From: Paralichthys olivaceus
Lineage: Eukaryota; Chordata; Actinopteri; Pleuronectiformes; Paralichthyidae
Direction: 5' to 3'
DNA: 64,000 nt
Assembly: GCF_024713975.1 (NCBI RefSeq)
Contig: NC_091111.1
Location: 15,540,501 to 15,604,500 of the forward strand
The position numbers and the translations under genes were made by a program. Shown piece by piece: positions 52,796 through 63,850 of this stretch; the first letter of the stretch is position 1; each line of letters opens with the position of its first letter. A model generated the notes under the pieces. The model was not told the DNA's origin. It ran no database searches and saw only the letters and a program-made list of their open reading frames with translations.

Positions 52796-52814
52796 CCAAT
52801 CAGCGCGGGCCACG
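52796..52814 (+). promoter_or_regulatory. pdia6: ER stress response element (ERSE)
   Basis: The sequence ccaatcagcgcgggccacg fits the consensus CCAAT-N9-CCACG exactly, with a 9-nt spacer that is GC-rich as in known elements. ERSEs bind NF-Y at CCAAT and ATF6 or XBP1 at CCACG and switch on ER chaperone genes in the unfolded protein response. It lies about 84 bp before the pdia6 start codon, a location expected for a proximal promoter element, and pdia6 is a known target of this response in mammals. Confidence 0.85.
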
Positions 52815-52854
52815 GTGAGAGTTGCTCGTGTAGTTTAGCAGCGACTCAGCGCCG

Positions 52855-52872
52855 ATGAGCGAGAGACCGTGA
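52855..52872 (+). CDS. Short upstream open reading frame in the pdia6 leader
   Basis: An ATG at 52855 opens a five-codon frame (MSERP) ending TGA at 52870-52872, 25 nt before the pdia6 start. If transcription begins upstream of it, the frame could lower translation of pdia6 in normal conditions. Whether it is inside the mRNA is unknown. Confidence 0.3.
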   Translation: MSERP

Positions 52873-52897
52873 GGACGAGAGACGAGCAGCAGAGACC

Positions 52898-53158
52898 ATG
52901 AGGCCGCTTCTTCCCGGTGAGAGACTCGACCTGAGCTTTTTATTTCTCTGCTGTGATCGAACACACGTGACGAACGCATCGCTGCGCGTGCTTCAGTGCG
53001 TTCTCTCACGTGAGGTTAGCTCGAGTTGCTAAGTGAAGCTGCACAGGCCTCCGGGTCTGTCAGTAAACTTTATTATATTTAACTCTGCACATCAGAGATC
53101 ATCTAAAGTCCTGTCAGTGTTAATGAGACATGTGAGATCACAGAGCTGCTGATGATGA

Positions 53159-53219
<61 letters not shown>

Positions 53220-56200
53220 TGTGAGAGAGAGAGTGTGAGAGAGTGTGAGAGTGTGTGTGAGTGTGTGTGTGAGAGTGAGTGTGAGAGAGATATATACAGT
53301 GTGTGTGTGTGTAGAGAGAGAGTGTGTGTGTCTGTGGTGTGAGACAGAGAGATAGTGTGTCTGTGTGTGTGTGTGTGTGTGTAGAGAGAGAGAGTGTGTG
53401 TGTCTGTGTGTGTGAGAGAGTGAGAGAGAGTGTGTGTGTGTGTGTGTGTTAGTGAGAGAGAGAGAGAGAGAGATAGTGTGTGTGTTACTAAGACATTATG
53501 TGATCCCACACAGTTGATGATGAACCTGTTTGTGTGTGATGTTGTGTTGCAGTAGTGTTGGGATGCTCCCTGCTGCTGTGTGTCCAGGCCATGTACTCGG
53601 CCAGTGACGATGTGGTGGAGCTCACACCCTCCAACTTCAACAGGGAAGTGATCCAGAGTGACAGTCTGTGGCTGGTGGAGTTCTACGCTCCCTGGTGAGT
53701 CCACGCAACTTTTACTCCAGTTCAACCAAGCACTGACACATCTGTAGCTTCAGCACATCCTCACCGGAACGTCCACCTCCTGTTTAAAACCGAAGAGATT
53801 TGTAGGCAAAGGAGGTCGCTCCGCCTCGGGATGGGCAAAGGTTTCAGTTTTAATTTACAGTTTCATGCAAGAGAGATTCAGTGGCAGAAGAATAGAAACA
53901 AAAGAATACATGTCACAAAACAGACGTAAAATGATTTCATCTGTCGGATTTTGATTTAACGACGTCAACTTGCAGAAAACCAACTTCCCCTGACGTCTGT
54001 AATCTGCTATGTTGATACATTTGAATTGTGGTTTTCAGACCAGCAGCCAGTGGAGATTTGTATGTTAATAAAAAAGGTGTCAAATATTCTGTGGATGTGT
54101 TAATATTTAAATCTGTGACTAATGGCAGTAACAAGTACTTGTGAAGTACAGATGGGGATAAAGTGAACACGAGTATCATTTGTATTCTTCTTGATCGTCG
54201 CTGATTCGTTACTCATGTATATCTGTTATAAATCTAAATTTATCACTGAACATCTGCCTGTATTCTTAATTATTCACATCTGTGCATCTCATTTGTTTAT
54301 CTCCGCAGGTGTGGCCACTGTCAAAGTCTTGCTTCCGATTGGAAGAAGGCGGCAACAGCCCTCAAGGTAAACAAATCATCTTCCTCTTATGAGTTGTTAT
54401 TTTTAGATAAAAGGAAGTACCACTAAGATCAGTGAGGTGAGACAAGCATGTGAAGAAGAAAAATAAAAAACGAATGAAACAGTTTTCATGATATTTTGTG
54501 GAAGGGTGGGGAATGACCCGACGGAGAACCCGTTACATTTTGAATAGATCCAGATAAACGAGCAGATTTTTTCTTTTTGTTCATTTACTTTCAAGTTAGG
54601 GGCGTTAACCTTGGCAGAGGTTTGCAATCTCTGAGCACCCTTTAGCTTTTATCTGAACTCCACTGTAGTTCTAACTCACTCATCTATCTGTCAGAACCAC
54701 TGTAAGAGTTCAAACGGGCATTAAGAGAAAATATATTTTACTGTAATTAAATGTTGAGAGTGAAAAACCACTCACCTGTTTGTCCTGGAATTCTTCAGGG
54801 AATTGTCAAGATTGGTGCCGTGGACGCAGATCAGCACAAGTCACTGGGCGGACAGTACGGCGTCAGAGGGTTCCCCACCATCAAGATCTTCGGAGCCAAT
54901 AAGAACAAGCCAGATGAGTACCAAGGTACAGACGGAAGCCATGCAGCCTCTCCCCCGTATTGTTTTTATTTCATGTCTTTTTGAAAACCTTCAGAATGTT
55001 TTAGGGTTCTGTAATGAAATGATGTTTTTGGTAGCAGTGACTGAACTCTGCATGTCTGTCACCCCTCAGGTGGACGCAGTAGCCAGGCCATTGTGGACGG
55101 AGCCATGAACTCTTTGCGGAGTCTTGTGAAAGAGCGGCTGAGCGGCAAATCCGGCAGCTCCGGCTACAACAAACAGGTAGATTCAGCAGCGCACCGTGCG
55201 GTAGCTTTTAATCTGTTTGAAACTGTGAAGTTGGTCAAGTCACGCTCAACTGCTTTCTAGCAGAGCGGCGGTGGCGGCAGCGGCGCCGGCAACAAGGAGG
55301 ATGTAGTGGAGCTCACGGACGACAACTTTGACAAGATGGTGCTGGAAAGTGACGATGTGTGGTTGGTGGAGTTCTTCGCCCCCTGGTGTGGACACTGCAA
55401 GAAGTAAGTTTGGTTCAAATCCACATATCACAGTACAGCAGAGGTTTGCTGCTCCGAACACTGAAAAGTGATGTTTGAAAGACTAATAACAGTTCTGTGG
55501 ATTATCCTCACAGACCTCGGTGAATAAATGAGTAATGCCCATTAAGACCGTTCACACGTCTCAGCTGTTGTGTTCCAAATTCATTTGATTTATCAGGCTT
55601 TCCTCTTCCAGCCTCATATTATTAGAGGTGGAATTAAACTCTGAGTGCACTGCACAGTTTTTCTCAACCATCGCTCTCTTCTGTTGTCGACAGCCTGGAG
55701 CCTGAGTGGGCGGCTGCAGCCACAGCTGTGAAGGAGCAGACCAAGGGCAGAGTTCGCCTCGGAGCTATGGATGCGACTGTTCACCAGGCTGTGTCCGGCC
55801 GCTATGGGGTAAGTAAGACAAGAAATGATGTGGTACATGGATACACGACTCAGATACTAACTACTGCACTTGTACATGCAGAATAACTGAAGTAGCACTG
55901 CAAAATCGAAGTAAAACATTTGAGATTAAACTAAATTTAAAGCAACACTATGCAACGTTCACTGAGCAACAGCGCCCCCTGCAGCCACACGTTCTGTTGG
56001 GCTCCGTGTCCAAGCTATCAAGTGGTTTTCGTGTGGAGAAAAAAAACAAAGCTTATCAATGTGTTGATGTGAATGCGTAGTGCCACTCACTGAACTGACA
56101 CACAGCTGACCTGTGGATATTACCCATGATCCTCGGCTTCCTGAACCAAACTCTGGTTAGAATTTTTATATTTTAAAAGTTTCCTGGAGATAAACGCTGG

Positions 56201-58618
56201 TTTTTAATGACTTGGAAGTAACTGATCTACACTTCAACTTTACTCTTCAACCCACCGGACCTGTTTGTGAGATCCTACCCGCTCACCAACGTCACAGAGA
56301 ACAAGAACATAGTGTTGCGTTAAATACTCAAACCACTGGCATTTAAGCGTTGGCACAAGAAGTTATATCTTTTTCATTGTGCGTCTCAAACCTGTAATGA
56401 TTGTGGTCTGTTGTTATTCAACTCTCCTTACTGGTGCTGGAGACCAGATCAGAGGCTCTACAGCTTTTTAGCAAGAGATTAGTGTTAACTGTTGACCATC
56501 CAGATTAAGATGTAATGTAGATGGATGAAGTAAAACCAACTTTCTTCAAATCAACTTGCTCTGCTGCTGCAGCTCGTAGGTCTGACTCTGTGCATGTAGC
56601 TGCAGCTTCTTTTATGTTGCAGTCACATAAAGAAAAGCACAAAGTTAATGATCCACAGCAAAGTCTTTAATGAGATCCCTTTAAAGATTTCTATATGTTT
56701 GAAGCCCTCAAACACCAAGACTGTCTCCAGAAACCTTTATTACAGTTACATAACCGCTTTTAATATAACAGCTGAAGTCCTGCCATTAGAAGAAATATCA
56801 CATTAAATAAATATATGTATCTGTCCTTTACTCAATACCTAATTGAAAATGTTTTGGTGTGTGTAGATCCGTGGGTTTCCCACCATCAAGATTTTCCGCA
56901 AAGGCGACGAGCCGGAGGACTACCAAGGAGGCCGCTCCCGTGGCGACATCATCGAGAGAGCCTTGGATCTGTTCTCTGACAACGCTCCTCCTCCTGAAAC
57001 GCTGGAGGTCAGTGCAGCAGAGTGTTTGTATTATTGGATGCACGTGCGAAGGTTTATAGATCACGAAGTTGGTCAAGCACAAAGCAGTGATCTGGCATGT
57101 ACCCAGAAAATGTCTGGACAATTGGGTCCAGACATTTTCCAGACTTTCACATTTGAAGAGAGATGAGATGAGATTGTCCGACACGTTCACAACAACAGGA
57201 AATTGTCCAGAACATTAAGACGAGGGGTTCAGCCTGAAAGGAAGGACATGACGTACAGATATTTTTAGGTTTGAACAAATTGACACCGGCGTCGGTTGTT
57301 ATCGCCAAAATCTCTGGAATCTTGTCTTTCCAAGTTGTCATCTTTGTCGGCGTCTTCTAAGTTGTAACTCGTCACACTTCCACCTAATACTGAAACTTCA
57401 GTAACAAACGTCTTAAGGACATTATCCAACGGCAATTACTGTGTGCTGAAGTGTCAAAAATGGCATCTCATGACAAATCTGTATTTAACCTTAATGAGTA
57501 TCTTGAGTCAGATCAAATGGAAATTGTAAGTTAATTTTACATTTATATCTCAGATTCTCGGTGAAGACATCTTGAAGAAGACGTGTGAGGACAGTCAGTT
57601 GTGTATAATTGCTGTCCTGCCTCACATCCTGGACACAGGTGAGACCAGACACGCCTCCCACTCTGTTGTCAATATTTCAGAAATATAACAAATTAAACCA
57701 AGAAGGAAAAACACAAATGAGATGTGAGACCCTTTTTTTAAATTGTTGAATCGCTCACCATCCACGTTCCTTGTTTCTCTACAGGTGCAGCTGGTAGAAA
57801 CGGTTATCTGGAGGTGATGGTAAAGATGGCTGACAAGTACAAGAAGAAGATGTGGGGGTAAGGATGAGCATGGATTATTATTATGATTATGATTATTATT
57901 ATTACTTTAATTATTCTAACGACCCTGCTCTGCCTTCGTCAGCTGGCTGTGGACTGAGGCAGGAGCTCAGATGGACCTGGAGGCCTCTCTGGGTATTGGT
58001 GGATTTGGCTACCCTGCCATGGCCGCCATCAACACACGCAAGATGAAGTTTGCACTGCTGAGGGGCTCCTTCAGTGAGACTGGCATTCATGAGTTCCTCA
58101 GGTAGAGGGCGCTGTTGTCTGAGTCTTGTTACACTGTAGCAACGTAATGTAAAACAGATCTCAAGCGTAGGCTGAATGACGAAGTTTACTCTTTTCGTGC
58201 TCTCCTCAGGGAGCTCTCTGTGGGCCGCGGCTCTACCGCCACGCTGGGAGGTGGCGTCATGCCCAAGATTCACGCTGTTGAACCCTGGGACGGCAAAGAC
58301 GGACAGGTGAGTGGGAGGATCACACCTGCCTCGTGGTTTCTCTCAGAGCAGTGTGAAATGAAAAGCAAGCCGTTCTCTGTTCTGTTCCTCGGGTGTTCTT
58401 TTCAGATCTGTAGTTATTTGTCTCACTTCAGGAAGACTCTTACAGACAGATCATGTTAAAAGTACAAACGATGGAAGAATGTTGGGTTTCTGCAAACAGA
58501 TCAGATTTACTAACTGTCTCTATTCTACACTCTTCATCTTCTCCAGCTTCCTGTGGAAGAGGACTACGACCTCAGTGACATAGATCTAGATGACGACTTT
58601 GAGAAGGATGAGTTATGA
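52898..58618 (+). CDS. pdia6: Protein disulfide isomerase A6 (P5), complete gene, 13 exons
   Basis: ER-lumen thiol oxidoreductase that makes and rearranges disulfide bonds and works with BiP. Exons: 52898-52916, 53553-53694, 54309-54366, 54799-54925, 55070-55176, 55261-55403, 55694-55808, 56867-57007, 57554-57638, 57785-57857, 57943-58101, 58210-58306, 58547-58618, all in phase, 445 residues (human 440). It begins with a signal peptide (MRPLLP, then [16 protein letters not shown]), followed by thioredoxin domain a with active site WCGHC (C55, C58), a Gly/Ser-rich linker, thioredoxin domain a' with a second WCGHC (C194, C197), a redox-inactive b domain, an acidic tail and the retention signal KDEL. 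Both active sites are intact. Exon 6 begins at a tandem acceptor (tagcag), so one Gln may be included or skipped. The first exon codes only six residues. Order and direction agree with mammalian PDIA6 next to KCNF1. Confidence 0.97.
53163..53482. repeat. Compound (GT)n/(GA)n microsatellite in pdia6 intron 1
   Basis: Starts as a pure GT tract (about 28 units, 53163-53218) and continues as interspersed GTGTGT and GAGAGA runs to the acceptor side of the intron, ending only about 70 bp before exon 2. Likely polymorphic in length. Long pseudo-frames of Ser/His/Thr on the other strand are artefacts of the repeat. Confidence 0.95.
54440..54650 (+). repeat. Dispersed fish repeat fragment (family 1) in pdia6 intron 3
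   Basis: The words gttttcatgatattttgtgg, ggagaacccgtta and agatccagataaa follow the order of the other family 1 copies. Confidence 0.55.
55936..56324. mobile_element. Short non-autonomous DNA transposon (MITE) in pdia6 intron 7
   Basis: Left end tttaaagcaacactatg (55936-55952) and right end, read on the other strand, tttaacgcaacactatg (56324-56308) are inverted repeats differing at one of 17 positions. Both ends contain TTAA (55937-55940 and 56320-56323), which could be a piggyBac-type target duplication. The 389 bp between has no open frame. A segment near the left end (cagcgccccctgcagccac) is typical of a fish repeat I have seen often but cannot name with certainty. Confidence 0.6.
57107..57138. 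repeat. Perfect 12-bp inverted repeat in pdia6 intron 8
   Basis: aaaatgtctgga and tccagacatttt are separated by 8 nt, so the transcript could fold into a stable hairpin. It lies within a repeat-like block (57080-57240) with further ggaaattgtccag-type words, probably an old transposon. Confidence 0.6.
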
Positions 58619-59224
58619 GTCCAAAATGGGGCGGGATCTGATCCAGACCGGCTTCGTTGGGTCTGGTCGGGTCCTGCGTGACCCACCTCCCCTCTCCTGT
58701 GGACGAGCGGGAGGCCCGGTCGCCCAGTTACTGAAATGCTCCAGAAAAGACACATGAGAGACACCTGCAGTGTCTCAACAACATCTCTGTCAGTCACACG
58801 GGGACAGGAGGAAGATGAGGGGGTGAAGTTGTCATGTCCCTGAAGTGAACTCGTGTACCTGCTGAACTGAAGAGGCTGAATATTTATATGACCGCCACCC
58901 TCTGAGAGGAGGAGTGAGGAGGTTCCAGATGTGGCATCTCAGTTATTCAAGCGTCAAACATTGTCCCTTCTTCACGCACCTACTGTAGGATGTCTACTTG
59001 TCATAAACACTTCAATGTCCAGTCTGGTGTTTTCTAAATATACCTTTTTTTTTTTCTCTCTCTTTTCAAATCAGTGAATGTTGAGAATCTTAGTGGGTTT
59101 GCACCGTGTCTGTCCCAGACAAGGGAATACTGTGGGAATTCTTGTGTATATTTTTCTTACACGACTTTATTTCAATTGTGTGAAAACCAAATGACATTTT
59201 GTTACAAAAATAAAAAGGAATAAA
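58619..59224 (+). other. pdia6: pdia6 3' UTR with polyadenylation signals
   Basis: About 600 nt after the TGA end in two AATAAA hexamers (59209-59214 and 59219-59224), a normal vertebrate 3' end. The cleavage site should fall near 59235-59250. Confidence 0.65.
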
Positions 59225-59239
59225 AACAATCACGGGGCT

Positions 59240-59686
59240 TCCTTATTCACGTAAACTGGTACAACATCAGAAAACATGTATCACTGAGCGCATGCAAATA
59301 CCGAAGGCATATAGAGCTTGTTCAGAACAGCGACTTGTTAACTGACTGTCGATATCACGAACAACCGTGAGCCAACGCGGTTTAGTCCAATCAAATTAAA
59401 CCAACTGACGTGATTAGGTTCTTCTTCATGTAACGTAACGGGAGTAATAATACTTGCAATTATATAATCCAGTCAGTATAAATATATATGGCACGGCAAG
59501 GCGGGGGAGGGGGGAAAAGCTTATACACAGGCTCAAGTTCAATGTCCACAGAGACAAGAAAAATCAATTATCCATTCATGTAAACATTAAGACAGTGGAG
59601 TGTAGATAATATGAAAGGGTTGTGTGGTGACGACCGAGCAGCATGAAGCTGGAATGATGTGTGTGTGTGTGTTAATGTCTCTGCCC
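59240..59686 (-). other. hpcal1: Likely 3' UTR of hpcal1, convergent with pdia6
   Basis: This gap lies between the convergent ends of pdia6 and hpcal1. I see no AATAAA or ATTAAA on the minus strand before pdia6, so the hpcal1 transcript either uses a variant signal or runs antisense into the pdia6 3' UTR. A short G-rich block sits at about 59500-59514. Confidence 0.35.
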
Positions 59687-62122
59687 TCAGAACTGACGAG
59701 AGGCTCCCTGATCGGACTGCAGCAGTCTGACGATGGACGGGTCGCTCTTGGCACCTTTAATAAACTCCTCCAACGACAATCTACCTGTGGAGCAGAGACC
59801 AAGAGAGAGAATCATGAGGTGACCATACGCATTTCTTAAATTATAATAAACTTACATTAACCTTGTTGACGACTGAGAAGTTTATGTTACTCAAACCTGT
59901 CCGGTCACATCAACCAGCAGATGGTGTCATTGTGCCATTAAATCTGTTTCACAAATTCTGTCAGTGAATTGATGAACACACGAACACGAACAACTGAGCA
60001 GCTCTTTCTTTTAAAAGAGGTTATTTCAAGAATCTTATGTAACGACAGTAACTGATGCCAACACCGAAAAGTTGTTATAAGAATATTTTTTAAAAGTCGG
60101 TAGCTAGGCATCACTGTAATATTCATGAAAAGACAAAAAACAACTGTTGCCTCTATTTGAACACTTTTTTCTAACTAAATATTTCGATAGATAATGTATT
60201 GAAAAGCATTTTATGGTATTAAAAAATATTTAATCTTTAAGTAGTTATTACTATGAAATGTGCTTCTCTTGAGTACTGACATATTGATTATTTTGATAAT
60301 GATCGCCATCACCAGCAGAGTCCATCTACTGCTATTCTGCTACTCTATTTTAATATTAAATACATGACTCTTCTGTTTTATTTTACAATTTCTAATCAAC
60401 CGAAGATAAAAACTAACTGAAACCAGCACAAGTAGCGAATGTTGAAAATGTCCCTGCGGCTTCATGTGAGTTTGGACCTTCTGTTTTTCTGTCGGTCAGC
60501 ATCTGTTTACGTTGCATCAGAAGTGGAGGTTAACTGGGTCTGTGGAACCACGTGACGTTAGTCAACCTGAGCCAGAGACACTCAGTCTGACCTTCAGACT
60601 TTCTGAACCTCCTGCTTCAAAACATCCTGATCTGCTTCACGCTCTAAATACGGAGCCGGGACACGTCCGATAGATTCAGGTCAGGGAGACGTGGGAAATG
60701 CTTCAGTTCGTTTTGTTTATGATATTTCTCCTTAACATCCTCCACATGAAATTCAAAGTGAACACTGATCTCACCATCGTTATCGATGTCCATCTGTCTG
60801 AAGATCTTATCTGTCCTCTTCTCTGGTGTCGACTCATCCTCAGGCATCTTCATCACTGACGACACCATCTTATAAATTGCCTGCAAATGACATTTATTAA
60901 GAAATGAGAATTCTGAATGTTCTTGTTCATCTGTGTGAAGCTCTCAGGCGTCACGGATGAAAAATTGCTGCTGCTGTTGCACTCGCTGTTCAATTCTCTC
61001 CACAGAGCTTTTTTTTTTTTCCGCATTCATTTGTATCCACAAACACAGCGGACTGAGCCAATATTGATATGGCCCTGCAGGCTGCTCAGCTCACCATATT
61101 GGAAGAGTAAATATAGCCAGGGTGATAAGAAAAGAGAAAGGGCAGCCTGCATTCATGACGCCAGGTGAAAACATTTTATGAATTCAGGCAAAAAAAAAAG
61201 TATTAAAGCCACATTGAAGGAAAAAACATTTAAGAATAAGGTTGTAAGATTACAATAATAAAGCCATAATATTATGAATATAATATAATATTGGATATAA
61301 ATTCTTAAAACAATGAGAATAAAGTTATAATATCATGATAATAAAGTGGTAGTATTTAGTCATAATGTTATGATATTATTACTGTAATAAAGTTTTAATT
61401 GTAGTAATATTTATTCTGTACTGTACTCTCAAAATATTATGACTTTATGATCAAAATGTTTCCCTCTGAATGGCCCTAATGCTCAAACATAAGATACAAT
61501 CTGTAGAACAAGTGATGCATTAGATTATTTTAAGTTTCATATTTTATTAACGTAAACTCTGAGAGAAATGTGATAAGATAAATTTACTTCAGGATTCCAA
61601 CAGAAAAAATATTGAAATTTACAAAAGTACCATGTACATGATCTTGATCTAAGATTAAAGCCTGTGTTAATATCACATTTAATTAAGAGGAAGCAGATAA
61701 TGATGGAATCCATGAAAACCTGCTCATTCAGTTCACGTCCTCACCTGAACTATCTCCAGCATCTCTGCTCGGCTTATGTATCCGTTTCCATCCAGGTCGT
61801 ACATGCTAAAGGCCCAGCGCAGCTTCTGCTCCAGTCCGCCGCGAGACGTCACGCTCAGGGCGATGATGAACTCCCTGAAGTCGATGGTGGCATCGCCGTT
61901 GGTGTCGAACGTGCGAAAGACGTGCTCGGCGAACTTTGAGGCGTCGCCGTAGGGGAAGAAGTTGGCGTAAATCTTCTTGAACTCCTCCACGGTGAGGTGG
62001 CCGGTGGGACAGTCCTTGAGGAAGCCTCGGTACCACTCCTGCAGCTCGTGGTCGGTGAACTCTGTGTTTTCTCTCAGGTCGTTCAGGACCTCGGGCCTCA
62101 GCTTGCTGTTCTGTTTCCCCAT
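59687..62122 (-). CDS. hpcal1: Hippocalcin-like protein 1 (visinin-like neuronal calcium sensor)
   Basis: Coding exons on the minus strand: 62122-61745, 60880-60775 and 59784-59687, giving 193 residues, exactly the length of human HPCAL1. The start is fixed by MGKQNSKL, an N-myristoylation signal; the frame stays open upstream, but only this Met gives the acceptor glycine. There are four EF-hands: the first is the degenerate CPTG type, then [24 protein letters not shown] and DIDNDGRLSLEE. Binding of calcium exposes the myristoyl group and moves the protein to membranes. Two features differ from mammals: Ala instead of Gly at loop position 6 of EF-hand 2, and a C-terminus [12 protein letters not shown] in place of LLQCDPSSASQF. 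VSNL1 and HPCAL4 fit less well in residues throughout. A neuronal family member such as ncald is excluded mainly by gene order. A 5' UTR piece lies at 62123-62240 after an acceptor (tctcctgcag). Confidence 0.92.
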
Positions 62123-63440
62123 GTCACAGCTCTCTCTCTCTCTCTGCAGGCTGATGGGTCGGTTGGCGTCTCTACCTTCTCCTTTCACTCCCTCTGTGTT
62201 CTCACTCTCCACGTCGACGGCTGCTCGGCTTCCTCCGCTCCTGCAGGAGACCAACAACCCTCATTAATATCCTTGTGTGAAAATCATAAATGATTCATCG
62301 GTTCAATATTTCCCCTCAGTTTGCTGCAGTGTTTTCTCAGGGAACATGTGCTGAAGATGCTTCTTAGAGACGACAAAAAATGGACAGTCGGGACGATACA
62401 GAGGGAAAAAGGATGACATTAGGACTCAGGTGTCATGAGGACAATGTGTGTGTGTCTCTGTGGCACAGCCAGAATTTATCAACCCCTCATTGCGAGGAGG
62501 AGAGACAAGTGTCCTGGGGCCTTGTAATTATCAATAGAGCTACTTTCTGAAAGGTCAGGTTGATACTGTCTGTTGTTACTGAGAAGGCCAGATATTCACC
62601 TCCATCATAGTTCCCACAATAAAATGGACGCTGTAATTGATTCCAAGCAAGTGGGGTTCATGCACTGATAAAAGAAAAACACAAAAGATGGCTTAAAAAA
62701 TACCACACGCAAACACAGACAAACCACCTGGGCCTATTCACCTTTGGTTTCTGTGGTTTGTCTCAGTGCTTGTTTCCATGGTTATATCCTGCAAAATTGG
62801 GTTTATTCATGTATGCAGGGGCATTCGTGACCCTGGATATGAGGATGCATTAACACAGCGCATCCACAATTAAGCTGTAACAGCACAATAACTATTAGAC
62901 GGGACGCTTTGTGCATGCAACCCACTGATGAAGTAGAGGTAAACATGTGTTAGGAAGTAAAAGGTTGAGACACCTGCAAGGAAAATACATATGTGTGCGT
63001 GTGTTTTCAATTAGAACATGTAAAATCCAACAGTAACATCCTCTCAAACATTTTTGTCATTCTGCTTTTCATGAGGTTCGAGCGCAGCGTTACCTTTAAA
63101 TTTAGATGAATCACTGAAGTAAAACATGAAAACTAATGTGAAAAGCAAATGAAAGCATTCTTCTGTTTTTTGTGATCTTTGGAAGAAATCGACCAGAACC
63201 TGGGTTGATCTTTTACCACATGTATCTGGCAAAGTGGGAGTGGGAGGGACAGAGAGAAAGAGAGATATGTGCGGGGGTAGGGAGGAAGAAAGAACGGGAA
63301 AAAGTATGACACATAGAAAGAAAAACTATTTCCAGCTATACTATGTGAGCTGCTTTTCTAATACCAGCGGTTCAATTACATAATAATCCTTCTGAATAAC
63401 ACCTCCACTGCTCGGAGTCACCGATAATGAATTTATGGAA

Positions 63441-63464
63441 GAGAGAGAGAGAGAGAGAGAGAGA
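63441..63464. repeat. (GA)n microsatellite
   Basis: Twelve uninterrupted GA units. Confidence 0.9.
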
Positions 63465-63807
63465 TGTATTATCCCTATGTTCTCTTTCTTTCAATTATTG
63501 AAATCTCATCGCTCTCTTTGTGTTATTGGCCCCGGGGCGATTCTATCTGGCGTAGAACAAAGGAGAGAGAGTGAGAATCTGAATGGGGTCTTTTCTACAC
63601 ACTGATGCTCCCGTTTTCTATTTGTTGCGCCGGTGTAATTTCCTGGAGTTTCATGAGTCAACGTCACAGAGTAACGTGAGAGGCAGGTTTGAGAAACATC
63701 TTTAAAAAATCTGGGCAAACCAGACGCATGATACATTAATGCAGTTCAGTTGTCACGTTTGAATTGGTTTGAAAAACACTTCACTGTGGATCACGGTGCA
63801 GCCAACC

Positions 63808-63850
63808 ACCGGTTGGCGATAAAGATGCTTTGGCTTCATTATTTTTTTAG
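63808..63850 (-). repeat. Dispersed fish repeat fragment (family 3), inverted
   Basis: ggcgataaagatgctttggc followed by ttcatt is the reverse complement of the conserved block in the copies at 27690 and 42925. Confidence 0.5.

Noticed and set aside
53138-53725. 195-codon minus-strand frame rich in Ser/His/Thr
   Set aside because: Translation of a GT/GA microsatellite plus antisense of pdia6 exon 2.
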